From: Prunus persica
Lineage: Eukaryota > Streptophyta > Magnoliopsida > Rosales > Rosaceae
Direction of reading: 5' to 3'
Assembly (NCBI RefSeq): GCF_000346465.2
Contig: NC_034015.1
Coordinates: 18,275,510 to 18,339,509, forward strand
DNA: 64,000 nt
Part shown: in pieces, positions 37,052-46,464 of the stretch
How positions within the stretch are numbered: the first letter of the stretch is position 1
Layout: each line of letters starts with the position of its first letter
Made by a program: the position numbers and the translations under genes
The notes under the pieces: generated by a model
What the model saw: the letters and a program-made list of their open reading frames with translations, nothing else
What the model was told of the DNA's origin: nothing
Databases searched by the model: none

Positions 37052-38826
37052 ATGGCAAGCCTGCAGAATTCTCCCTTGGATCACTCAATCCTCATCTGTG
37101 TGAGCACTCTGCTGTTGTCAACTGTGTTTGGATCATGTGCTAGTGATCACACATTGAGCAGCAGGACTGTTGCCTTGTTCACTTTTGGTGACTCAACTGT
37201 AGATCCTGGAAACAACAATTACATCAAAACCATTCCTGAGAACCAAGCACATTACAAGCCGTACGGGCAGAACGGCTTCTTCCAACACCCCACGGGACGC
37301 TTTTCTGATGGTCGTATCATCGTAGATTACATAGGTAAGTATTATATAAATATATTTGCATAATCAAAATAAAGAAGTATAGAAGATGTGGTATAATGTT
37401 TTGTATGCTAATGATGCAGCGGACTATGCAAAGCTGCCACTGATCCCTCCATTTTTACAACCTTCTGCTGATTACACAAATGGTGTCAACTTTGCATCTG
37501 CTGGGGCTGGCGTCCTTTCTGAAACCAATCAAGGATTGGTATGGCAAATTTTAGTCTTTATATGGCTATGAATCACTAGAGATCTTCTTATTTTGTGTAC
37601 ATAATAATTTGAATCGAATTGTTCAATTTTAGGTGATTGATCTTCAGACACAATTGAAAAACTTTGAAGAGGTGCAGAAATCACTAACAGAAAAGTTTGG
37701 AGAAGTGAAAGCAAAGGAAGTGATATCAGAAGCAGTTTATTTCATTAGTATTGGGAGCAATGATTACATGGGTGGTTATTTGGCCAACCCAAAAATGCAA
37801 GAACAATATAACCCTGAACAATATGTGGGGATGGTAATTGGAAACTTGACACAGGCAATCCAAGTAAGCCTTATCAAACCTGCTTTTCATTGCAGAGGGT
37901 CTTCAAAACAAGGCCTGCTGACTTTTGAGTTGACCCTTTTTTTTTTTCTTTTTCTTTTTTGCAGGTGTTGTATGGGAAAGGGGCTAGAAAATTTGCTTTC
38001 CTAAGGTTGTGTCCACTTGGATGCTTGCCTGCCTTTAGAGCTCTGAACCACAAAGCCAGTGGAGGGGATTGCTTTGAAGCAGCTTCTGCCCTTGCTCTAG
38101 CACATAACAATGCTTTAAAAACTGTGCTCACAAGCCTTGAATATATGCTCAAACAGTTTAAGTACAGCACCTCCAATTTTTATGATTGGCTCCAGGACAG
38201 AATAGATAATCCCTACAAACATGGTAACTATGCTTTATGTTATTTTTATTTTCTTCCCAAACTTACAATAGCACCATTAAAATATAAGAAAAGTAGTGAT
38301 CCCCAGTGACCAGGCAAAGCACAATATAGAAAGGGGTTAGATAGATTAAATTACTAAAATGATCTTTGGTGGGGATCTTAATCAATGGTTTCAGGTTCGA
38401 AACATAGTAACACGTTGATAGTGTGTGTGAGAAAATCCCCCTCCCCCTTCCTAACTTTGGCAAAATAATGACTGCACTCACGGAAAATGGTCATTTTAAT
38501 CTAACATTTACTGTGTAGGTTACAAGGATGGAGTGAATGCTTGCTGTGGGACTGGACCCTATGGGGGCATCTTCACCTGTGGAGGCACAAAGGAAGTTAA
38601 AGATTACCAATTATGTGAAAATGCTGATGATTATGTATGGTGGGATTCTTTTCACCCCACTGAGAGGATCCATGAGCAGCTTGCAAAGGCTCTCTGGAAT
38701 GGGGCCCCTTCCTCTGTAGGGCCATACAACCTAGAAGAGCTCTTCTCAGTTGATGAGGAGAAGCTCACCATTGGCTATATGGTTGATGACCCAGAAGCAC
38801 AAGATCACTTTTCACTTCTAAAATAG
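37052..38826 (+). CDS. GDSL esterase/lipase, GLIP-like, secreted
   Basis: Five exons: 37052-37334, 37420-37538, 37633-37863, 37965-38223, 38519-38826, giving 399 aa. An N-terminal hydrophobic stretch (ILICVSTLLLSTVFGSCA, about 13-30) is a likely signal peptide. Block I reads FTFGDSTVDPGNNNY with the catalytic Ser48. Block III has GSNDYMGGY (Asn177), and block V has WWDSFHPTE (Asp340, His343). These are the serine-hydrolase residues of the SGNH/GDSL class. Family members cleave ester bonds in lipids, cutin or small molecules in the apoplast; the substrate here is unknown. Similarity in length and motifs points to the GLIP1-5 group. A frame-broken duplicate lies at 42672-43277. Confidence 0.93.
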
Positions 38827-38984
38827 TAGCAGGACAGGACCACGGTAGCTTACCCTGCAGCCTGCCCGTCAGTGAAGGGGCTAGAAGTTTAGTTGATATA
38901 TGCAATTTGTATGTGATGATGTGTGTTGCCCTTGTGATAGTTAACTTCTTTGCAAAGTCAGTCTCCTCCTATGTTTGGGCTTCG

Positions 38985-39125
38985 GCCTCCATAAACATAT
39001 TTGCGAATAATATTAAGTAAAAATAACAACAAACATAAATATGTCTTGAGTGATATGTTGAATCCAGGTTCCCTAAAATCTTCACGACCCCCAACCCTCC
39101 CTCCAAAAACCGAAGTGACAACCAA
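38985..39125 (+). pseudogene. RBR 5'-end relic downstream of the GDSL lipase
   Basis: Matches the upstream flank and first codons of RBR copy D: TTGAGTGATATGTTGAA at about 39045 and again at about 43550, then a frame beginning MLNPGSLKSS at 39055. Homology stops at about 39125, where other repeats begin. No RING domain remains. Confidence 0.75.
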
Positions 39126-39169
39126 CGATCAAGAAAGAAAAACATATTTTATTATTCAGATTGTACAAT

Positions 39170-39614
39170 GTTTGAAAAATCGCTAGGCGGTCCTAGAGTT
39201 TTTTTTTTTAAAAAAAAATTATTTTGTATTATAAATTATAAATTTATACAAAATCAGGCAAAATAAAAGGATATATAACCGCAAAGGACCCACTAGTGTA
39301 GTGGTTTGGAGTATTTACTCCCTCAGGCAAGGTCCTGGGTTCGAGTCCTAGCATCCGTGTTGTGTGTATGAGTTTAATATGCTATCGCCCCTTTCAATAG
39401 GAAAGGACCTCAAAAAAAAAAGGATATATAACCCAAAAAAAAAAAAAGGCATAGATACTTAGAGAGAGAGAGAGAGAGAGGGCCGCGAGTTGCGGCGGGT
39501 GGGTGAGGGGTCGTCGCGGCTTGGTGGTGGTGGTGGTTTTCTTTCAAGTCCAAAAAAAAACCTTGGCTAGGCCGCCTAAATCCCGTCTAGCGCCTAGGTG
39601 CTGATTTTTTGAAC
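39170..39614. mobile_element. Inverted-ended repeat element, probable MITE, with a nested SINE
   Basis: The left end is GTTTGAAAAATCGCTAGGCG and the right end is an imperfect inverse (GCGCCTAGGTGCTGATTTTTTGAAC). The body holds a GA run and GC-rich DNA, plus the SINE at 39281. The family is not identified and no clear target duplication was seen. Confidence 0.45.
39281..39416 (+). mobile_element. tRNA-derived SINE
   Basis: CACTAGTGTAGTGGTTTGG resembles a Pol III box A. GGTTCGAGTCC (39338-39348) is a perfect box B. It ends in an A run and is flanked by a 16-bp direct repeat, AAAAGGATATATAACC (39265-39280 and about 39417-39432). It is the same family as the copy at 25254-25400 and better preserved. 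Confidence 0.85.
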
Positions 39615-40259
39615 TAAAATAACAACAACAAAAAATTCATATTCACATTTATTTCTCCCCTTACCCCATCTCAGCTCAGTAGGGGTGAGCATTAATCTAG
39701 CCGAACTGATTAAATTGGCCGAATTGAACAGTAATTATAGGTTTGGTTTAATTTTGACCAAGAAAAAGTCAAATGGTTTAAAACCAAACCATACTATATA
39801 TCAGTTGGTTTGGTTTAAGCTTTTATAAATCAGTTTAAAGCAGACCAGACTGATATATATATATATATATATATTTTACACGTGTAATCCCCCAATTAGA
39901 TAATAACTAGACTATCTACTTATATTTTTATTTTTATTTTATTTTGCACGTGTAGTCCTCTAGAGAATCACTATATATGAATGTTGAATTTGAAATTAGA
40001 TAGACCTTTTGTAGTTGTTGATATTTAAATTGTAGCTATATTAGTTATTGAATTTTGAAGATTGATGACATGTGGAGTTTTAGGATAGTTTCATTGTAAC
40101 TACATTAAGATATATTTATTTTTTATAAACGGTATAGCCGGGTTAATAAAAAGCCGTGTGGCTATACTTCGGTTTTATTCAAAAAATAGTATAGCCGGGC
40201 GGCTATACTATTTTTTGAAACGTGGCGAAATGGGCGCTAGGCGGGACGGCTATATAAAT

Positions 40260-40875
40260 TGTAAGATCCCACATCAACCAATTGAGAGGGGGTGATGTGC
40301 CTTATATGTGCACACCCGCATCCATCTAGCACGAGACCTTTTGGGAGCTCACTGGCTTCGGAGTCGTAGGAACTCCGAAGTTAAGCGAGTTGGGGGCCAG
40401 AGCAATACCAGGATGGGTGACCCACTGGGAAGTTGCTCGTGAGCTCCCAGAAACAAAACCGTGAGGGCAGAGAGGGGGGCCCAAAGCGGACAATATCGTG
40501 CTACGGCAGAGCGGATCCCGGGATATGACAATTTGATATCAGAGCCACTCTGCCGTGCGGTGCGAGTGTGCCGACGGACGTCGGGCCCTTAAGGGGGGTG
40601 GATTGTAAGATCCCACATCGACCAACGGAGAAAGGGCAATGTGCCTTATATGTGCACGCCCGCATCTATCTAGCACGAGGCCTTTTGGGAGCTCACTGGC
40701 TTCGGAGTCGTAGGAACTCCGAAGTTAAGCGAGTTGGGGGCTAGAGCAATCCCAGGATGGGTGACCCACTGGGAAGTTGCTCGTGAGCTCCCAGAAACAA
40801 AACCTTGAGGGCTAGAGAGAGGGGCCCAAAGCGGACAATATCGTGCTACGGCGGAGCCGATCCCGGGGTGTGACA
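40260..40875 (+). mobile_element. Complete Cassandra TRIM retrotransposon
   Basis: LTRs are at 40260-40530 and 40604-40875. Each begins TGTAAGATCCCACATC, ends TGACA and carries a 5S rRNA-like segment. The primer-binding site GATATCAGAGCC (40535-40546) follows the left LTR; it fits initiator Met-tRNA in this family. The purine tract AAGGGGGGTGGAT precedes the right LTR. A perfect 5-bp duplication TAAAT flanks it (40255-40259 and 40876-40880). The 73-bp internal region has no coding capacity. The LTRs differ at roughly 15-20 sites by eye, so the insertion is not recent. Confidence 0.95.
40344..40448 (+). other. 5S rRNA-derived segment within the left Cassandra LTR
   Basis: GAACTCCGAAGTTAAGCG and GGATGGGTGACCCACTGGGA match the internal promoter region of plant 5S rRNA. 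The same segment recurs in the right LTR at about 40688-40792. It is a captured promoter, not a ribosomal gene: it sits inside a retrotransposon LTR and the 5S ends are altered. Confidence 0.85.
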
Positions 40876-41396
40876 TAAATAGTCTAGCCGTTCGGCTTTA
40901 CTATAGTTTTTATTATTAAAAAATATTATAGCCGCCCGGCTATACTTGGGGCCTTTCTTATAACAAGCGTACAGACGAGCAGCTGTATTACGATTTTTAT
41001 TTAAAAATAGTATAGCCGTGTGGCTATACTTATTTGGCATGTGGCAAGCTGACTCAGCTCCAGGTGTGCTGTTTTTTAATTATAGTATAGCCGGGAGGCG
41101 ATACTCGAGGTTTTTTTTAAAATAAAAATGGTGGCACTAGGCAGGTGATTTTTTTTCTTTTTTTATAAATAGTATAGCCGCGCGGCGATACGCTTTCTGC
41201 ACTATTTATAAAAAGGTATAGCCGGCCGGCTATACGTTTTAAATTGACTAAATTACCAATTTCACCCTATCTTCTCCTCTAGTTTACGTACTTGCCACTC
41301 CCTCTATTTCTCTCTTTCCTCCAATCAACCACAGCCCCAGCCCTCTTTAGTTCAACGTAATTAGGGTTTTGATCCTCTTCATCATAAAACCCACGA

Positions 41397-41573
41397 ATGT
41401 AATCAGACGACGACTTCGGCATGCTCGACGCCAATGATAACGAGGATTTCTATAATGCCGGCGACGACGACGAAGCCGGCGCTATGGACAGCGACGAAGC
41501 TTGAGTTGCGGATTACGAGTTCATCGACAACGACTCGGACGATTCCAATGATGTCGCCTCACATCGATACCAG
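41397..41573 (+). pseudogene. ARIADNE-type (ARI) RBR gene, first-exon fragment
   Basis: The frame reads MLDANDNEDFYNAGDDDEAG then ADYEFIDNDSDDSNDVASHR, the acidic N-terminus of plant ARI5/7/8-type proteins. It ends at an intact donor (CAG before GTGGCT at 41574). Stops directly after the ATG and at about 41501 make it non-functional. An apparent 5' leader (about 41250-41396) precedes it. No later ARI exon follows; the next sequence belongs to another RBR pseudogene. Confidence 0.75.
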
Positions 41574-41631
41574 GTGGCTTTCTGCTTATTATTATTTTTT
41601 AATTATGACAGTTTCCTTCTATTAACCTATT

Positions 41632-41995
41632 TTCGAATAATATTGAGCAAAAATAAAAACAGACTAAACAAGAAACCCACAGAAATATCTCTTGGGGTGA
41701 TATGTTGAAGCCAGGTTCCCTAAAATCTTCAAGCCCTCCAACCCTCCCTCCAAAAACCGAAGTGGCAACCAACGATAAAGAAACAATGACAAAGAGCCAG
41801 CAGGCTTTTGTCTGTGAAATCTGTGTTGAGCCCAAGGCAGAGCAGCATCCGAGTGGTTTGGCATAAAAAATTGCAGCCATGCTTATTGTAGGGATTGCAC
41901 ATCAGGGCTGCTAGAGCCCGGGCTTTGTCGTTCGATCCTCCCCAAGGAGGTGTTTGAGAGGTGGGGGTCGCCTTATGTGAGGCTGCTAGACGGGT
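41632..41995 (+). pseudogene. RBR pseudogene, relative of copy D
   Basis: Matches RBR copy D from its upstream flank (CGAATAATATTGAG) through the start region (ATG at 41702), RING1 (FVCEICVEPKA) and part of the linker (CCCAAGGAGGTGTTTGAGAG). A frameshift falls in RING1 after CATCCGAGTGG. About 70 bp corresponding to the second half of RING1 are deleted after TGTAGGGATTGCAC. Homology ends at about 41995, where palindromic repeats resume. Confidence 0.85.
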
Positions 41996-42671
41996 CATTT
42001 TCTCTTCTTGTTTTTTTTTTTTTTTTCGAATAAATAGTATAGCCGCCCATCTATTAAATATAAAATACATAAAGAGTATAGCCGAACGGCTATACTACCT
42101 TTTTTTATTGTTAAAAACAGTATTGCTGGGCGGCTATACTCTGGGTTTTTAATTTAAAAAGGTATAGCCGCCCCGGCTATACTTTCTTGACACGTCGCAA
42201 GTCGGCGGTATAAACAGTATAGCCGCGCGGCTATACTAGGGTTTTTTATTATAAAAAATAGTATAGTTGTGTGTATGAGGATTCCTGCTCCCTTATAGTT
42301 TAGACTATCGCTTGTACTCAAAAAAATAAAATCCTCTAGAAAGCAATGTGATTTGATAACATATGCAATTGATCTTAGTCCACTACCCCAAATCCTTACT
42401 AGAATACAACATTAATAATTACTAGAACCAAAGATATCTAGAATAATGCTCGTTCAATTGTGAATTATTGGTGCTAACAGACATTAATTTTAGGCTGATA
42501 AGTACAAGGTAGCTTTTGGTTATTATAAACTCTCTTGAAAGTTTTGTCATCTACTTGCCAAAGATTATGAACTCTCGAGAGTTTGGCATCTACTAGCCAA
42601 GATTATCTTAAACTCTTACACGCAGGATTTTTAGGTGCCTAGGACAGAAGTCAATAATTTCAATATCTCAA

Positions 42672-43277
42672 ATGGCCAAGCTGCATATTTCTCTCTTGGA
42701 CCACTTAATTAATATTCATATCTGTGTGAGCACCTTAGTGTTGTCAATTGGGTTTGGGTCATGTGCTAGTGATCACATATTGAGCAGTACATCCTGGAAA
42801 CAACAATTACATCAACACCATTCCTGAGAAATTAACCAAGCACATTAGCGATCTTATTTTGTGTACATAAATTTGATCGAATTGTTCAATTTTAGGTGAT
42901 TGATCTTCAGTTCAGACAGAAAATGATCTTTAGAGCGGATCTTAATGATCCCTCCAATCTCAGTAAAATAGTTTGGTAATTTCAATTTTACACAAACTAT
43001 GGTCATTTTAATCTAACATTTACTGTGTAGATTACAAAGATGGAGTGAATGCTTGTTGTGGGACTTGACCCTATGGGGGCATCTTCACCTGTGGAGGCAC
43101 AAAGGAAGTTAAAGACTACCAATTATGTGTGAAAATACTGATGATTATGTATGGTGGGATTCTTTTCATCCCACTGAGAGGATCCATGAGAACCTTGCAA
43201 AGACTCTCTGGAATGGGCCCCCTTCCTCTGTAGGGCCATACAACTAGAAGAGCTCTTCTCAGTTGATGAGGAGAAAT
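42672..43277 (+). pseudogene. GDSL lipase pseudogene
   Basis: A degraded duplicate of the gene at 37052-38826. The start codon and signal-peptide region remain (42672 on). The GDS block is deleted: the sequence jumps from TTGAGCAG to ATCCTGGAAACAACAATT. Most of exons 2-4 are lost. Exon 5 is nearly complete at about 43031-43277 but has a stop in place of Gly (GGGACTTGACCC) and frameshifts. Homology extends upstream to about 42360, where the TATATATT box of the active copy is missing. Confidence 0.92.
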
Positions 43278-43336
43278 AATTAGTATTGGAGTCTATTATT
43301 ATTAAAAAAAAATAAGAATGGGAAAAATAGGAAAAA

Positions 43337-43362
43337 TAATAATAATAATAATAATAATAATA
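43337..43362. repeat. (AAT)n microsatellite
   Basis: About nine AAT units just downstream of the GDSL pseudogene. Confidence 0.9.
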
Positions 43363-43558
43363 ACCATGTGGCGGATGGTCTTGGTGATTTTGACCATTCG
43401 CTGGCAATTTGTATGTGATGATGACTTCTTTGCAAAGTCAGTCTCCTTCTATGTTTCGGCTTCGGCCCGAATAATATTAAGTAAGAATAAAGAGCACAAA
43501 GAAAGCGAGAAAAGATCAACAAACTAAACAAGAAACCCACAGAAATCTCTTGAGTGAT

Positions 43559-44706
43559 ATGTTGAAGCCAGGTAAATCTTCAATCCCCAAAAACCCTCCC
43601 TCCAAAAAACGATATGGCAACCCACAATCAAGAACCCCCTATAAACCCCCTATGGATTTATCCATAACTGAAGTTGGGGAGTCTTTCAACTCGGAGAATA
43701 CAAAGACCCAGCAGGCTTTTGTCTGTGAAATCTGTGTTGAGCTCAAGGCAGCAGCATCCGATTGGTTTGGCATAAAAAATTGCAGCCATGCTTACTGTAG
43801 GGACTGCATGGTCAGTTACGTGGCCTCCAAGCTTGAAGAGAACATCACAAGCATCCGGTGCCCCGACCCAGATTGCACATCAGGGCTCCTAGATCCCGAG
43901 CATTGTCGTTCGATCCTCCCCCGGGAGGTGTTTGAGAGGTGGGGAGTTGCCTTGTGTGAGGCTGTGGTACCTGCCTCTCAAAAGGTTTACTGTCCCTACA
44001 AGGATTGCTCTGCAATGCTAATCATTGATGATGATGGGAAGAAAGGGATGATCGTAAGGCAATCGGACTGCCCCCATTGTAGGAAATTGTTCTGCGCGCA
44101 GTGTAAGGTTCCTTGGCATGTAGGGTTTGAGTGTGCCAAGTTTCAGAAGTTGAACAAGGTTGAGAGGGAAAGGGAGAACATGTTGAGAAACCTTGCGAAG
44201 AAGGAACAATGGAGGAGATGTCCCAATTGCAGGTTCTATGTGGAAAGATCGCGGGGTTGCAACATCATCCAATGCAGGTCAGTTTATCTTTTACCTTCTT
44301 TCTCCCCTAATTACTGATAAATCCGATCAGTGACGTAAAATGTCGATCTTAAGTGGTTCTATTTCTAATGTTGAAGGAGGAGGTCCCAGACTCCCATGTG
44401 ATTTCAACCTCCCTAATAATTATAAATAAATAAAACAAAGGTGGACTAAAATTGCTGAATACTGTTTCAACTTGTTTCGTTCAATTCAATGAATTCTTGA
44501 ATTAATGCCCTATTAATTTATGTCCTTTTTGAGTTGATTGCAGGTGCAAAACTAAGTTCTGCTACGAATGTGGTGAACTTTACATCAATTGCAAGTGCAA
44601 AATTGATTGTTTTGTTTGTTTGTTGGGGTGCTGCGGACTTATTGTTGTTGTTGTTAGTTTTTTTGTTGTTATTGTTATGTTCTGGCGGGCAGTGGCAGAG
44701 CCATGA
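43559..44706 (+). CDS. RBR E3 ubiquitin ligase with C-terminal hydrophobic segment, copy D
   Basis: Two exons, 43559-44277 and 44544-44706, give 293 aa. RING1 is at about 56-106 (CEICVELK, NCSHAYCRDC, RCPDPDC). The IBR is at about 145-192 (CPYKDCSAMLI, CPHCRKLFCAQCKVPWHVGFEC). RING2 starts at about 221 (CPNCRFYVERSRGC, predicted catalytic Cys234) and continues CKTKFCYECG in exon 2. Exon 2 then codes CKCKIDCFVCLL and a roughly 20-residue run of Gly, Ile, Val and Phe (about 268-287) with a short polar end, resembling a tail anchor. RNF144-type animal RBRs also have a C-terminal membrane segment. The intron sits at the shared AG|G position. The ATG at 43559 is the first in frame. GDSL pseudogene DNA lies just upstream. 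Confidence 0.85.
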
Positions 44707-45463
44707 ATTTAAGTAAGAGGGGCACCCTTTAAAATTCACTCTTTCTTATATGACAAATCAACCTACTTTTCAAGAAATTCCTTTTTCTCACTTTTCTTTG
44801 TTTTTTTTTTCTCTCTTATTTTTTATGAATAACCTAACACTCTTTCATGGTAACAAAATCCATGCAACTCAAAAGAAATTTACACATGAAATAAAGAGAA
44901 GAGGGGCATTTAAGAATTTTTGAGGAATTTTAAAATATTTGTGCAAGATCACTAACATAAAATTTTATGTACAACAACATTTTAGATGGGCCAGTGCCCA
45001 CCCTAGGCATGCACTGATGTGATCAAGTTTTAATTGACGCTATTCTTGAAGTTATTATCTTGATTTTTCTTATTATAATTGAATACACGATAATATTTTC
45101 CGACATAAATATGGCCAATCCATAGCCAACCTTGCTAGCTCATGATTGCCGGTCAGATTGAAGCAATCAAAAGAGCAACTTTCAGTGCTCAAATGTGGCT
45201 AACTCAAAGTGCCCCGGCAGGAATTTGCCTATTATTTTTTCAATTGATATTTCGATATAGAAAGATCGGCCCTTGATTTTTATTTTTTTTTATTTTTGAA
45301 TGATAACCTTAACTCTTTAAAATTAATGAAGTTATCAAATTCCAGCAACATTAATAAAGTTTCAACAAAAAAGAAAAAAAAATAATTGACGTGTCAAAAT
45401 CACATTGATTGTAAGAAGGAGCTCCTCCTCAATTTTATTTTTGGGTCATGCTAGGGAGACCAA

Positions 45464-45569
45464 CTTTAGATACCAACTTGTGTACCAACTCTCTAATAGA
45501 GGTGGAGCCCACCAATACAAGGGGTCCCACACTCTATTAGAGAGTTGGTACACAAGTTGGCATCTAAAG
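45464..45569. mobile_element. Foldback MITE, 38-bp arms
   Basis: The left arm 45464-45501 (CTTTAGATACCAACTTGTGT and on) is mirrored by 45532-45569 with a single mismatch. A 30-bp loop separates them. No internal frame. Family and target duplication are not clear. Confidence 0.85.
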
Positions 45570-45914
45570 CACTCGAGAAGAGTAAGACCAAAGTCTCTGC
45601 TGCATTTTTCTTTTTCGGGTGGATTTGTGGGATTGTGAATTGTGAATTTATGAGGATTTTGATTTTGGGGGTCTTTGGTAGTTCGGATTCTTAACGACTT
45701 TGGGCGGGAATATTTTTGCACGTGGAATGCACGTGAGTTAGACAGGTCGGTGACTTCTAATGTAAGGAACTAATATATGGACACCCATTAATTTGTTTTC
45801 TAGACACCCAATTCCATAAACAAATCTTTGTTGTTCACAAGTAGGTGTGGCAATTTCCGATGACGACTCAATACATAATTTGACATCCGCACGATTAAAC
45901 TTTACAGTCAACTC

Positions 45915-46143
45915 NNNNNNNNNNNNNNNNNNNNNNNNNNNNNNNNNNNNNNNNNNNNNNNNNNNNNNNNNNNNNNNNNNNNNNNNNNNNNNNNNNNNNN
46001 NNNNNNNNNNNNNNNNNNNNNNNNNNNNNNNNNNNNNNNNNNNNNNNNNNNNNNNNNNNNNNNNNNNNNNNNNNNNNNNNNNNNNNNNNNNNNNNNNNNN
46101 NNNNNNNNNNNNNNNNNNNNNNNNNNNNNNNNNNNNNNNNNNN
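45915..46143. other. Assembly gap (229 N)
   Basis: A run of N bases. Any frame crossing it is artificial. It lies about 320 bp upstream of RBR copy E, so part of that gene's promoter may be missing. Confidence 0.99.
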
Positions 46144-46464
46144 GTCAAATATGATGTGCGGTTGCACATCATTCAAGAAAGAGAAGAAGAGAGAGGTAGC
46201 AAAAACAGGAAAGTAGAAGAGAGAAAGGCACATTAAGGCAACTTATTGTATCTACCCTAATTCGGACTCGGGATAGCGTACAAGTAACACATTAATATTT
46301 ACATATATATATATATATATATATAAGCTTAAGAAGAGGAAGTTATATGCGAGTGAGTGGCATGTACATATATATAGAAGAATTAATAAATTAAGAAGAT
46401 CAGGAAACTGAGCTCAAAGGTGAAGAAAAAAAAGTGTCGCAGTTGCAGTCTCAATTTCAGTTTC

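Larger units (their letters stand above)
40131..42285. repeat. Array of about 14 imperfect 22-bp palindromes, core TATAGCCGNNCGGCTATA
   Basis: Recognised copies: 40131-40168 (composite), 40188-40209, 40881-40902, 40925-40946, 41009-41030, 41084-41105, 41171-41192, 41215-41236, 42035-42056, 42075-42096, 42119-42140, 42161-42182, 42216-42237, plus degenerate ones near 40241, 40968 and 42260. Arms are conserved while the central two bases vary (GG, TT, CC, TG, CG, GC, AA). One copy extends to perfect 18-bp arms (40180-40217). Spacing within clusters is mostly 40-90 bp. Several copies are followed by a motif like ACGTGGCAAG. The array is interrupted by the Cassandra element and by ARIADNE/RBR pseudogene DNA. 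Confidence 0.9.
38827..43558. other. Repeat-rich interval between the GDSL lipase and RBR copy D
   Basis: Nearly all of this is explained by listed features: an RBR 5' relic, a foldback-type element with a nested SINE, the palindromic array with a Cassandra element, an ARIADNE exon fragment, an RBR pseudogene and a GDSL pseudogene. The stretch 39680-40120 has AGGGGTGAGCATTAAT, resembling one end of a hAT-type element, and a TA run, but no matching second end was found. Confidence 0.6.
44707..46464. other. Intergenic between RBR copies D and E
   Basis: Contains the 3' flank of copy D, the foldback MITE at 45464-45569, the sequence gap at 45915-46143 and the promoter of copy E. A TATATATA stretch at about 46368-46375 lies about 90 bp before the copy E start and could be its TATA box. 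A (TA)n run precedes it at about 46301-46325. Confidence 0.6.

Noticed and set aside
39281..39416. Possible tRNA gene because of a perfect box B
   Set aside because: No cloverleaf or acceptor stem is formed; the A-rich tail and 16-bp duplication identify a SINE.
40344..40792. Two possible 5S rRNA genes
   Set aside because: Both lie inside LTRs with a PBS, purine tract and flanking duplication, which identifies a Cassandra element; the 5S ends are altered.
40131..42285. CRISPR-like array
   Set aside because: This is plant nuclear DNA. Repeats vary, spacing is irregular and no cas genes exist; the units are palindromes in degenerate repeat DNA.
43550..43558. Earlier start for RBR copy D
   Set aside because: The codon at 43550 is TTG, not ATG; the first in-frame ATG is at 43559. 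Similar non-ATG extensions were trimmed for FAB1, the bHLH and RBR copy E.
45738..46236. Long open frames of 110-145 codons on both strands
   Set aside because: They run through the N gap and are artefacts.
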